Positions 1 through 5,064 are shown, counted from the stretch's first letter. The stretch is DNA of 5,064 nucleotides from Bacteroidales bacterium (GCA_027073875.1 JALTEO010000421.1:1-5064); one strand, 5' to 3'. A program made the numbers and translations. Notes: generated by a model from the letters alone, not told the origin.

Positions 1-200
1 AAAGTTGTATTTTTTTTGCGAACCTTCTGTAGGTCATTTTAGTTTTCGTTCGAATTGTAAAGCCGACAGATCAGGGCTTTATGTGATTTCAACATAAAAT
101 ATATAAGTTTTGTTTAGCCCAAAATTACACAATTCTGACGATAAATATATGAGGCACAAAGGATATTTGTAACATCGAATCTTATTTATGAATATGCTCA
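1..200. other. Left-edge region without a supported gene
   Basis: No open frame of useful length or recognisable protein is visible on either strand. A 7-bp stem (TAAAGCC at 58-64 with GGCTTTA at 75-81) overlaps a 6-bp stem (79-84 with 92-97). Neither is followed by a T run on either strand, so I do not call a terminator. On the minus strand there is a TAATTTTG box (120-127) and an ATG at 37-35 that opens a frame leaving the window after about 12 codons. That could be the start of a further minus-strand gene, but it is too short to judge. Confidence 0.5.
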
Positions 201-749
201 TCATTCATTTCTAATCTTATCCGGCAATTTTCTTATGTTTTTTGTTGTATCTTGTATATTTTGATTGTTTTCAATTCGATTGTTTTCCCAATCCGAAATA
301 TCAATTGCTTTAATTTCTTGCATTCTTTTATATTCGAAATAAATAGCTATTCCTATGGAGAAAAGAATCCAGAAAATTGTTCCGGATATCAACAATACTA
401 GTCTTTGACGAAATTTTACTTTATAGTTATAGGTTTTTAATTCTTTTAGCCCACTGGAATAATTCATAAAAAACTCATAAGGACCAAAAAGGAAAATTTT
501 TATTTTCTCGTAGATATTGTAACTTTTGGTTTTGTTTCGTTCAACTTCAATTTTCCAAGCTTTATTAAAATATTCTAAGTCGTCATCATTAGATTTTAAC
601 TTCTCATACCTTTTTTTTATTTGCTGTTCGTTTAATCCGTAAACAATAAGTTTATCAAAAGCTTCTTTTCTTAATTCTTCATCATTAACAGTATTATAAA
701 CTATTATCAACCAGTCTATTTCGTCTTTATGGATTTTTGATTTTATCAT
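201..749 (-). CDS. Hypothetical protein with one transmembrane helix (182 aa)
   Basis: I do not recognise a named family. The first 85 or so residues are charged and predicted helical, rich in Lys, Glu and Asn. An aromatic motif FGPYEFF lies at 88-94, followed by a basic stretch (KVKFRQR, 110-116) and one strong hydrophobic helix at about 117-139. The tail is short, polar and Asn-rich and includes ISDWENNR (151-158). Basic residues before the helix suggest a cytoplasmic N-terminal part and a short C-terminal part outside the membrane. There is no signal peptide. The ATG at 749 is the only good start, with an A-rich leader and no clear Shine-Dalgarno site. It starts 22 bases after the stop of the broken transketolase start and could be transcribed from that promoter. 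GC is about 28% over 241-420 by hand count, well below gldG, which hints at separate ancestry. From memory, similar FGPYE-type hypothetical proteins occur in Bacteroidota, but I cannot confirm this here. Confidence 0.75.
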   Translation of the reverse strand: MIKSKIHKDEIDWLIIVYNTVNDEELRKEAFDKLIVYGLNEQQIKKRYEKLKSNDDDLEYFNKAWKIEVERNKTKSYNIYEKIKIFLFGPYEFFMNYSSGLKELKTYNYKVKFRQRLVLLISGTIFWILFSIGIAIYFEYKRMQEIKAIDISDWENNRIENNQNIQDTTKNIRKLPDKIRNE

Positions 750-771
750 TAAAATGTCAGGTTTTCTTTTC

Positions 772-927
772 CTAAAGACACAACCTGCTCTTTCGGATTA
801 CAACTCCGAAAGAGCAGATAATGTCGCCGCCAAGCACCACAATATCGGGATTTCGTTTTGCCAACTCAACGACACCTTCGCCAAAACCGAAGCGGGTAGC
901 TTTTTGTTCTTTTATCTGAAAATTCAT
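772..927 (-). pseudogene. Truncated start of transketolase C-terminal subunit
   Basis: Read on the minus strand from the ATG at 927, the first 35 or so codons give MNFQIKEQKATRFGFGEG, then VVELAKRNPDIVVLGGDI. This is the typical beginning of the C-terminal half of a split transketolase, which holds the pyrimidine-binding and C-terminal domains. In the family the next residues are usually TGS followed by some 270 more. Here the frame turns into ICSFGVVIRKSRLCL and stops at 772, a 51-residue product. The change falls at about 820, next to a perfect palindrome. Everything catalytic is missing, so no enzyme can result. The N-terminal subunit gene, often just upstream in this phylum, is also absent. 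I see this as a decayed or rearranged gene head. A related thiamine-diphosphate enzyme (an E1-beta-like protein) is a less likely source. Confidence 0.72.
785..817. repeat. Perfect REP-like palindrome, 13-bp stem
   Basis: The arms CTGCTCTTTCGGA (785-797) and TCCGAAAGAGCAG (805-817) are perfectly complementary around a 7-base loop (TTACAAC). No T run follows on either strand within the expected distance, so it does not look like an intrinsic terminator. It lies at the point where transketolase homology ends. The GGATTACAA core recurs on the minus strand of the element near 1121-1186, so I group the two as REP-like extragenic palindromes. The grouping is inference from sequence similarity. No transposase of the REP-associated type is in the window. 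Confidence 0.8.
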
Positions 928-949
928 TTTACAAAAAATGTTCAAAGGT

Positions 950-957
950 CAAAGATA
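950..957 (-). promoter_or_regulatory. Possible -7 box for the broken transketolase and downstream gene
   Basis: The minus strand reads TATCTTTG, an exact match to the Bacteroidota -7 consensus TAnnTTTG, 22 bases ahead of the ATG at 927. No TTG lies at the usual distance upstream, so only half of the promoter is supported. If active, it would transcribe the truncated transketolase start and then the 182-residue gene. Confidence 0.4.
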
Positions 958-1108
958 ACAAATTTCACAAAGTTAACCCGATTATAACAAAGCATTGAAA
1001 TTTTTCAGTTGTGTAATTGTTTGATTTTCAATTGCTATTTTTCTGTCAACAATTCTGTTTCATTTTTCGTTTAGATTTCAAATCCGAAAGGAAGGTTACC
1101 TACCTTGG

Positions 1109-1125
1109 TCCTCCCTTAGGGAGGA
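1109..1125. repeat. Perfect 7-bp hairpin next to repeat copy A
   Basis: TCCTCCC (1109-1115) and GGGAGGA (1119-1125) pair perfectly around TTA. The right arm overlaps the beginning of the repeat element at 1121-1186, so it is probably the outer hairpin of that element. The corresponding position beside the second copy (before 2960) lacks this stem. Confidence 0.65.
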
Positions 1126-1186
1126 ATTCTCCCATTGAGGTTTGTAATCCTCGAACACAGTTCGGGAGGAGATATAGAGGGGTGAT
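1121..1186. repeat. Palindromic dispersed repeat, copy A
   Basis: It aligns with 2960-3026 over about 66 bases, with about 11 mismatches and one gap by hand. Inside lies a stem TCCT-CGAAC / GTTCG-GG-AGGA (1148-1170) with loop ACA and a two-base GG bulge, plus the weaker pairing GAGG/CCTC (1137-1140 with 1149-1152). The bulged stem and the extragenic position resemble REP/BIME elements. On the minus strand it includes GGATTACAA, shared with the palindrome at 785-817. Confidence 0.72.
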
Positions 1187-1345
1187 GAACAAAATAAACC
1201 TATATCGCACTGATTGTCATTATGTTAAAACTTCAGAAACTTTTAGTTGATACCTTCGGGAAAACGCCAAAAAGCTGTAATACTTTCTTCTCTGTTAATT
1301 TTCTTTAAAAATCACGAGCTATTGCCGTTAAAAAATGTTAAGTGC

Positions 1346-1377
1346 TTGACATTGTCTATTTGGGTGATATAAATTTG
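1346..1377 (+). promoter_or_regulatory. Bacteroidota-type promoter of the secreted-protein/gldA unit
   Basis: TTGAC (1346-1350) serves as the -33 element and TAAATTTG (1370-1377) matches the -7 consensus TAnnTTTG exactly, with 21 bases between TTG and the -7 box. Transcription would begin near 1383-1385, giving a leader of about 15 bases that is nearly filled by the ribosome binding site at 1388-1394. This also rules out the GTG at 1342 as a start, because it would lie upstream of transcription. Confidence 0.72.
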
Positions 1378-1387
1378 CGAAAAAAAA

Positions 1388-1394
1388 AGGAGGT
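1388..1394 (+). promoter_or_regulatory. Strong Shine-Dalgarno site fixing the start at 1399
   Basis: AGGAGGT lies four bases before the ATG at 1399. Such a full match is unusual in this phylum, and the other genes in the window have only A-rich leaders. It decides the start against the upstream in-frame GTG at 1342. Confidence 0.75.
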
Positions 1395-1398
1395 TATC

Positions 1399-1893
1399 AT
1401 GAAAAAGTTAATTCTTTTCATCGGATTGTCCTTCGGATTTTTTTACACAAACCCGGGGCAAGCACAAACGGACTCGCTTAGCAACAAGCCCAATATTAAG
1501 ATTAATGTAAATGTTCAACGCGATGGAAACGGAAATGTCATCGGCTATGATTCTTCGTATGTGGAGACTTGGTCGTCTGACGGTAGAAATGTTAATGCCG
1601 ATTCGTTGATGCAGTTGTTTAATAAAAGATTCCAAGATTTTGGACTCAGCGGATCTGATATTCCGGGATTTTCCGACAATTCGTTTTTTAACGATTCAAC
1701 AATGACTGTCCCGTTTCCTGACTTCTTCTCGGTTCCTGATTTTCCCGATATGGAGAAGATGAATAAAGAGATGATGGAAGAAATGAAACGAATGCAAAAT
1801 TATTTCGGTATGCCGTCGGTGCCGGTATCACCAAAAAAAAATAATCAGAAAGTAAAGAAAGAAAAAACAAGTTTTCAAACGACCAAAATTTAA
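1399..1893 (+). CDS. Secreted hypothetical protein (164 aa) heading the gldA unit
   Basis: Residues 1-22 form a signal peptide: MKK, a hydrophobic core (LILFIGLSFGFFY), then NPGQA with likely cleavage after Ala22, leaving Q-T-D. No Cys follows, so it is not a lipoprotein. The mature part begins with a probable beta segment (NIKINVNVQRDGNGNVIGYDSS, 32-53) followed by YVETWSSDG. Next come a polar region, a Phe/Pro/Asp-rich stretch (PFPDFFSVPDFPDM, 105-118), a Met-rich amphipathic helix (119-134), and a basic Lys-rich tail (146-157). No catalytic motif or known domain is recognisable. It should act in the periplasm or at the cell surface. The start follows a good promoter and a strong ribosome binding site. 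The stop is five bases before gldA, so the two are surely co-transcribed. An accessory or client role for the ABC complex is inference from position only. An in-frame GTG at 1342 would add 19 residues ahead of the signal peptide and is rejected. Confidence 0.82.
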   Translation: MKKLILFIGLSFGFFYTNPGQAQTDSLSNKPNIKINVNVQRDGNGNVIGYDSSYVETWSSDGRNVNADSLMQLFNKRFQDFGLSGSDIPGFSDNSFFNDSTMTVPFPDFFSVPDFPDMEKMNKEMMEEMKRMQNYFGMPSVPVSPKKNNQKVKKEKTSFQTTKI

Positions 1894-1898
1894 TTTCA

Positions 1899-2828
1899 AT
1901 GAATATTAAAGTTAATAACCTGACAAAAAAATACGGGACACAGGCAGCTGTTGATGGAGTCAGTTTCGATGTTAACACAGGTGAGATTGTCGGTTTCCTT
2001 GGTCCTAACGGGGCGGGAAAAACGACAACAATGAAAATCATTACCAATTTTATAGCACCTACCGGAGGCGAAGTGTTTATCGGAGGTATGGCATTAAATG
2101 AGAATGCCGAAGAGCTAAAAAAGCATATCGGTTATTTACCGGAAAATAATCCGCTCTATGAAGATGCACCTATTATTGATTACTTGAAATTTGTAGCTGA
2201 ACTACAAAATATTCCGGCAAAGCAAATTCCTGACAGGATAAAAGAAATTATACGGAAAGTCGGTCTCAATGATGAGAAACATAAGAAAATAGGTGAATTG
2301 TCGAAAGGTTACAAACAACGCGTAGGATTGGCTCAAGCACTTATTCACGATCCGGAGATTCTTATTTTGGATGAACCCACCTCGGGATTAGACCCTAATC
2401 AAATTGTAGAGATACGAAAACTGATTCGTGAATTGGGCAAGGAAAAGACAGTGATATTAAGCACGCATATTCTGCCGGAAGTGGAAGCTATTGCCGACCG
2501 TATCCTGATTATCAATAAAGGAAAAATTGTTGCCAATGGCACTGCCGACACATTAAGAAATCAAGCAGAAAACAGTGAAACGCTGATGGTGGCAATTGAA
2601 GAAGGCAATCCGAATGATATTTATTCGGGCATTCAGAATTTACCCACGGTGGCAATGGTTGATTTTGCTAACCGTCAAAATAATCGTTTTCAGGTAAAGA
2701 GTTACCCGCAGTCATCTTCCAAACGGGAAATCTTCAAACTCTGTGTCGAAAAAGGTTGGTTCTTAACCGAAATGACACCTGTAGAACGGAAACTTGAAGA
2801 CATATTCAGACAATTAACACTAAATTAA
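1899..2828 (+). CDS. gldA: ABC transporter ATP-binding protein, GldA-like
   Basis: A full-length cytoplasmic ATPase of 309 residues that would power the GldF permease. Seen in order: Walker A GPNGAGKT (35-42), Q-loop region GYLPENNPLY (78-87) with Glu at the usual Gln place as in GldA and drug-exporter ATPases, signature LSKGYKQR (134-141), Walker B LILDEP (155-160), D-loop SGLD (162-165) and switch His190 in STHILPEVEAI. All nucleotide-binding residues are present, so it should be active. The stretches HKKIGELSKGYKQRVGLA and LDPNQIVEIR closely match flavobacterial GldA as I remember it. The last 85 or so residues are the variable C-terminal domain of such subunits. The start has no Shine-Dalgarno site and lies five bases after the preceding stop, so translational coupling is likely. 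In Flavobacterium gldA lies apart from gldFG. Here it precedes them but is separated by 358 bases of repeats. The name rests on similarity and does not prove gliding. Confidence 0.9.
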   Translation: MNIKVNNLTKKYGTQAAVDGVSFDVNTGEIVGFLGPNGAGKTTTMKIITNFIAPTGGEVFIGGMALNENAEELKKHIGYLPENNPLYEDAPIIDYLKFVAELQNIPAKQIPDRIKEIIRKVGLNDEKHKKIGELSKGYKQRVGLAQALIHDPEILILDEPTSGLDPNQIVEIRKLIRELGKEKTVILSTHILPEVEAIADRILIINKGKIVANGTADTLRNQAENSETLMVAIEEGNPNDIYSGIQNLPTVAMVDFANRQNNRFQVKSYPQSSSKREIFKLCVEKGWFLTEMTPVERKLEDIFRQLTLN

Positions 2829-2852
2829 TTAAGGGAATGATTATCGATTATT

Positions 2853-2887
2853 AATTAGGAATTACGAATTAGGAATTAGGAATTACG
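2853..2887. repeat. Five tandem heptamers AATTAGG/AATTACG
   Basis: Five consecutive 7-base units read AATTAGG, AATTACG, AATTAGG, AATTAGG, AATTACG, followed by a partial AAT. They begin 25 bases after the gldA stop. The pattern is a simple microsatellite-like array, likely to change length by slippage. It lies outside any reading frame, so it cannot phase-switch a protein, though it could alter spacing in the transcript. Confidence 0.85.
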
Positions 2888-2959
2888 AATGAAAAATATA
2901 TAAATGTGCAAATGCGATAATATATTATGAACAAAAATCACCTAACCCTAAGTAAAACC

Positions 2960-3026
2960 GAGGAAATTCTCCCCTTGATGTTATCAATCCTAGAACAAAG
3001 TTCGGAAGGAAACACAGAGGGGTGAT
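2960..3026. repeat. Palindromic dispersed repeat, copy B
   Basis: This is a diverged copy of the element at 1121-1186. Its stem is TCCT (2988-2991), GAAC (2993-2996), loop AAA, GTTC (3000-3003), AGGA (3007-3010). Every pairing base of these two blocks is the same as in copy A. The differences fall in the loop, in the mismatch at 2992, in the bulge and in the flanks. Both copies end in GAGGGGTGAT. It is inserted between two genes of one cassette. Confidence 0.72.
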
Positions 3027-3038
3027 AAGAACTTTATG

Positions 3039-3192
3039 AACTAAAAAATAAACAGATGAAACAAAAAATAAATATAATAACAAGCTACATCAATAATGAG
3101 ATACTTCACTTCGTTCAGTATGACAGTGCTACTTTAAAACTTTATGAACTTTAAACTTTACAAACTTTAAACTAAAAAATAAACAGATGAAA
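3039..3192 (+). repeat. 23-base perfect direct repeat duplicating the gldF leader and start
   Basis: Positions 3039-3061 and 3170-3192 are identical. They comprise AACT, an A-rich leader, and CAGATGAAA, which in the second copy contains the gldF ATG (3187-3189). The copies are 131 bases apart. A further 13-base repeat (AACTTTATGAACT at 3030-3042 and 3138-3150) shows that the similarity reaches upstream. The first copy's ATG (3056) opens a 32-codon frame that stops at 3154, before the real gene. The arrangement suggests a local duplication, or an insertion flanked by a long target duplication. The segment between the copies has no visible terminal inverted repeats. Confidence 0.85.
3101..3121. 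repeat. Imperfect 21-base palindrome
   Basis: The arms are ATACT (3101-3105) and AGTAT (3117-3121). A TC/TC internal mismatch follows, then AC/GT pairs, around a TTC centre. The sequence has the look of short 'CTTCACT-CGTTCAG-ATGACA' intergenic repeats that I recall from many Bacteroidota genomes. It lies inside the segment bounded by the 23-base direct repeat. Confidence 0.55.
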
Positions 3193-3909
3193 GCAATTTG
3201 GATTTTAACAAAAAAAGAACTCCGCAGTTATTTTGATTCGCTTATCGCTTATGTGATGATTATCTTATTTCTGGGATTCAGTGGTTTTTTTACTTGGCTT
3301 TATGGTTCCGATATTTTTTTAGTCGGACAAGCCAGTTTACGGACATTTTTCAGTATCGCTTATTGGACACTGTTTTTCTTTATCCCTGCACTAACAATGA
3401 AATCAATAGCTGAAGAAAAGCGATCGGGGACATTGGAACTGTTGCTCACAAAACCTGTTTCCGACTGGCAACTGATTTGGGGCAAATTCTTTGCCAATTT
3501 TTTGATAATTGCCATCGCATTGGCATTGACATTTCCTTATGTTATCACTTTATCTAATATCGGTAATATTGATGGAGGTGCTATCTTTCTCGGTTATACC
3601 GGTTTGCTTTTGATGAGTGCCGCCTACATCGGAATAGGTATTTTTGCCAGTAGTATTAGTCAAAATCAAATTGTCGCTTTTCTATTTGCCTTGTTTATAG
3701 GGTTATTCTTTCATATCATTTTCGGCGTATTGGCAAATGCCGCAACAGGATGGCTTGGAGGGCTGTTCAATTATTTGGATTTGAATACCCATTTTGAAAG
3801 TATTTCCCGCGGCGTTTTGGATACAAAAGACTTGATATATTTCTTGTCTATTATGTTTGTGGGATTGTATCTCTCGGTTATCTCGCTGGCTAAAAGGAAT
3901 TTGAATTAA
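3187..3909 (+). CDS. gldF: ABC-2 type permease, GldF-like
   Basis: An inner-membrane permease of 240 residues, about the length of Flavobacterium GldF. Six hydrophobic helices can be placed at about 18-39, 53-72, 102-122, 132-155, 161-182 and 216-234. Between helices 2 and 3 lies the conserved cytoplasmic segment EEKRSGTLELLLTKP (76-90), the coupling region that contacts the ATPase in ABC-2 permeases. Near the end, HFESISRGVLDTKDLIYFLS (202-221) matches the typical GldF/NosY-like C-terminal signature. With GldA and GldG it would form one transport complex whose substrate is unknown. The start follows an A-rich leader without a Shine-Dalgarno site. A perfect copy of that leader and ATG lies 131 bases upstream. 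Fourteen bases separate its stop from gldG. A general ABC-2 permease of another function remains possible, but the GldG-type neighbour favours this assignment. Confidence 0.9.
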   Translation: MKAIWILTKKELRSYFDSLIAYVMIILFLGFSGFFTWLYGSDIFLVGQASLRTFFSIAYWTLFFFIPALTMKSIAEEKRSGTLELLLTKPVSDWQLIWGKFFANFLIIAIALALTFPYVITLSNIGNIDGGAIFLGYTGLLLMSAAYIGIGIFASSISQNQIVAFLFALFIGLFFHIIFGVLANAATGWLGGLFNYLDLNTHFESISRGVLDTKDLIYFLSIMFVGLYLSVISLAKRNLN

Positions 3910-3923
3910 AAAATAATAAAGGT

Positions 3924-5064
3924 ATGAACTTTAAGAAATATTTTATCAGCATCGGATTAGTTATTGGTATTGTCATTTTTGTGGACTTATTATCCGAAGA
4001 TTTTTTTGCTCGGTTTGATTTTACTGAAAACCATCAATATACACTTGGTAATGCTACCAAAAATTTATTGAAGAATTTGGACGAACCGGTAACAATAAAA
4101 GCATATTTCTCAAAAGATTTGCCACCCAATGTGGCACGGGTACGGCGAGATTTTAAGGATATGCTCATTGAGTATGCTGCCCGCTCAAAAGGGAAATTGA
4201 TTTACGAAATTATTGACCCGAATAAGGACGAAAGTATTGAAAAAGAAGCGATGCAAGACGGCATACAACCTGTTTTAATTAATGTCAGGGAAAAAGACCA
4301 AATGAAACAACAAAAGGCATATCTCGGTGCCGTTATTAAAATGGGCGACCGCAAAGAAGTTATTCCGTTTATGCAGCCGGGTTCGCCTATGGAATATTCC
4401 TTGTCGTCTGCTATCAAAAAACTGTCGGTAAAAGATAAGCCGGTTATCGGCTTAATACAGGGACAAGGAGAACCGACAATGGATGAAATGCCACAGGTAA
4501 AAGCCGAATTAGAAGTGCTATACAAAATACAGGATATTTTTTTGACCGACACGACTATTATTCCTGAAAAAATTAAGACTTTGGCACTTATTCGTCCCAC
4601 AGACAGTTTGACACAGAATGAGTTACATCTTTTAGACAATTTCTTGGCAAAAGGAGGTAATATGCTGGTAGCCATTAATCGTGTAAAAGCAGATTTGAAA
4701 ACGCTATATGTCACACCACAAAATACTTTGGTCGAAGATTGGCTTACTCAAAAAGGGATTGTTGTAGAGCCATCGTTAGTTGCCGACTCCAAGTGTGGCA
4801 ATATAACACTTCAACAACAACAGGGTATGTTTCGTTATATGACACAAATAAAGTTCCCATATTTGCCCATTGTTTCAAAATTTGCAGATCATCCAATTGT
4901 TAAGGGCTTGGAAGGTGTTATTTTGCCATTTGTCAGCTCAATTAATTTTACCGGCGACAGTGCCATACAATATATTCCACTGGCATTTTCATCGGATAAA
5001 TCAACAACACAGCCGGCACCTTTTATGTTTAATGTTCAGAAACAATGGACTCCGGCAGATTTTA
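3924..5064 (+). CDS. gldG: GldG family ABC transporter auxiliary protein (partial, 3' end missing)
   Basis: The frame is open from the ATG at 3924 to the window edge, giving 380 residues. The family is usually some 500-600 residues, so the distal part and a possible C-terminal membrane helix are outside. An uncleaved signal anchor (about 6-23) places the rest in the periplasm. Directly after it come FDFTENHQYTLGNATKNLL (31-49) and EPVTIKAYFSKDLPPNV (54-70), the hallmark N-terminus of GldG-type proteins. Further blocks are YEIIDPNKDE (94-103), YLGAVIKMGDRKEVIPF (133-149), EYSLSSAIKKL (157-167), IGLIQGQGEP (175-184) and LDNFLAKGGNMLVAI (237-251). The last of these belongs to the auxiliary domain thought to have a Rossmann-like fold. 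It follows gldF by 14 bases with a weak AAAGGT leader and is surely in the same transcript. It probably works with GldF as the periplasmic part of the complex. No frameshift is seen in the visible part. Confidence 0.88.
   Translation, partial: MNFKKYFISIGLVIGIVIFVDLLSEDFFARFDFTENHQYTLGNATKNLLKNLDEPVTIKAYFSKDLPPNVARVRRDFKDMLIEYAARSKGKLIYEIIDPNKDESIEKEAMQDGIQPVLINVREKDQMKQQKAYLGAVIKMGDRKEVIPFMQPGSPMEYSLSSAIKKLSVKDKPVIGLIQGQGEPTMDEMPQVKAELEVLYKIQDIFLTDTTIIPEKIKTLALIRPTDSLTQNELHLLDNFLAKGGNMLVAINRVKADLKTLYVTPQNTLVEDWLTQKGIVVEPSLVADSKCGNITLQQQQGMFRYMTQIKFPYLPIVSKFADHPIVKGLEGVILPFVSSINFTGDSAIQYIPLAFSSDKSTTQPAPFMFNVQKQWTPADF

Larger units (their letters stand above)
928..1345. other. Intergenic region with palindromic repeats, no supported gene
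   Basis: This region between divergent transcription units holds the putative minus-strand -7 box, an AT-rich stretch (about 960-1080) in which I see nothing, the hairpin and repeat element at 1109-1186, and a further unremarkable stretch up to the promoter at 1346. Short open frames here are low-complexity or run through the repeats and have no leader or family resemblance. Confidence 0.6.
2829..3186. other. Repeat-rich spacer between gldA and gldF
   Basis: These 358 bases contain no supported gene. In order they hold tandem heptamers (2853-2887), palindromic repeat copy B (2960-3026), the first copy of the duplicated gldF leader (3039-3061), an imperfect palindrome (3101-3121), and AACTTTA-type short repeats running into the true gldF leader. 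I find no exact TAnnTTTG promoter box on the plus strand and no clear terminator, so gldF may depend on read-through from the promoter at 1346. Confidence 0.75.

Noticed and set aside
58..97. Overlapping small hairpins as a terminator for the minus-strand gene
   Set aside because: The stems are short and mutually exclusive, no T run follows, and they lie over 100 bases past the stop codon.
754..987. Plus-strand open frame of 77 codons
   Set aside because: It runs antisense through the transketolase remnant and the palindrome. The minus strand gives the recognisable protein, and no leader or family resemblance supports the plus frame.
1017..1250. Plus-strand open frame of 77 codons
   Set aside because: It begins in low-complexity AT-rich sequence and runs through the palindromic repeat. 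There is no ribosome site and no recognisable domain.
1342..1398. Upstream GTG start for the secreted protein
   Set aside because: It would place 19 residues before a clear signal peptide and lies upstream of the predicted transcription start. The strong ribosome site supports 1399.
1408..1635. Minus-strand open frame inside the secreted-protein gene
   Set aside because: It is antisense to a well-supported gene with promoter, ribosome site and signal peptide.
1688..2047. Minus-strand open frame across the secreted-protein/gldA junction
   Set aside because: It is antisense to two real genes, including the Walker A region of gldA.
3056..3154. 32-codon frame from the duplicated gldF start
   Set aside because: It has no family resemblance and probably exists only because the start region was duplicated. 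It is kept as a finding rather than as a gene.
2853..3192. CRISPR-like or origin-like repeat array in the spacer
   Set aside because: The repeats are of different kinds. There are no regular spacers, no cas genes and no DnaA-box cluster.
4202..4714. Minus-strand open frame of 170 codons
   Set aside because: It is antisense to gldG, whose plus-strand frame is continuous and shows family motifs throughout. The Cys/Ser-rich composition is typical of a shadow frame.

Overview
The window looks like a piece of a Bacteroidota chromosome. Three things suggest this: an ABC cassette that closely resembles the gliding-motility trio GldA/GldF/GldG, promoter boxes of the Bacteroidota type (TAnnTTTG), and mostly A-rich leaders in place of Shine-Dalgarno sites. 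Composition is AT-rich. By hand count, a sampled stretch of gldG is about 40% GC and a sampled stretch of the left-hand minus-strand gene is about 28%.

Left part (1-1345), minus strand and repeats. A 182-residue membrane-anchored protein of unknown function (201-749) lies just downstream of a broken gene start (772-927). The first 35 or so residues of that start read clearly as the C-terminal subunit of a split transketolase. Homology stops within a few bases of a perfect 13-bp palindrome (785-817). The rest of the transketolase is absent and the AT-rich orphan gene follows. The next 400 bases hold no convincing gene. They contain a second, more elaborate palindromic element (about 1109-1186) that shares a GGATTACAA core with the first.

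Right part (1346-5064), plus strand. A good promoter (1346-1377) and an unusually strong ribosome binding site lead into a secreted 164-residue protein of unknown family. Five bases later comes the ATPase gene gldA. A 358-base spacer follows, packed with repeats: AATTAGG/AATTACG heptamers, a diverged copy of the palindromic element, a small imperfect palindrome, and a 23-base direct repeat that duplicates the leader and start codon of the next gene. Then come the permease gldF and, 14 bases on, gldG, which runs off the right edge.

Together the ATPase, the six-helix ABC-2 permease and the GldG-type periplasmic auxiliary protein would form one inner-membrane ABC complex. Its substrate is unknown even in studied gliders, and its presence does not prove gliding. 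The secreted protein is co-transcribed with the ATPase by position and may be an accessory or client. I see no wholly new system. The points most worth a second look are the palindrome at the transketolase breakpoint, the structured repeat family, the duplicated gldF start region, and the secreted protein at the head of the cassette.
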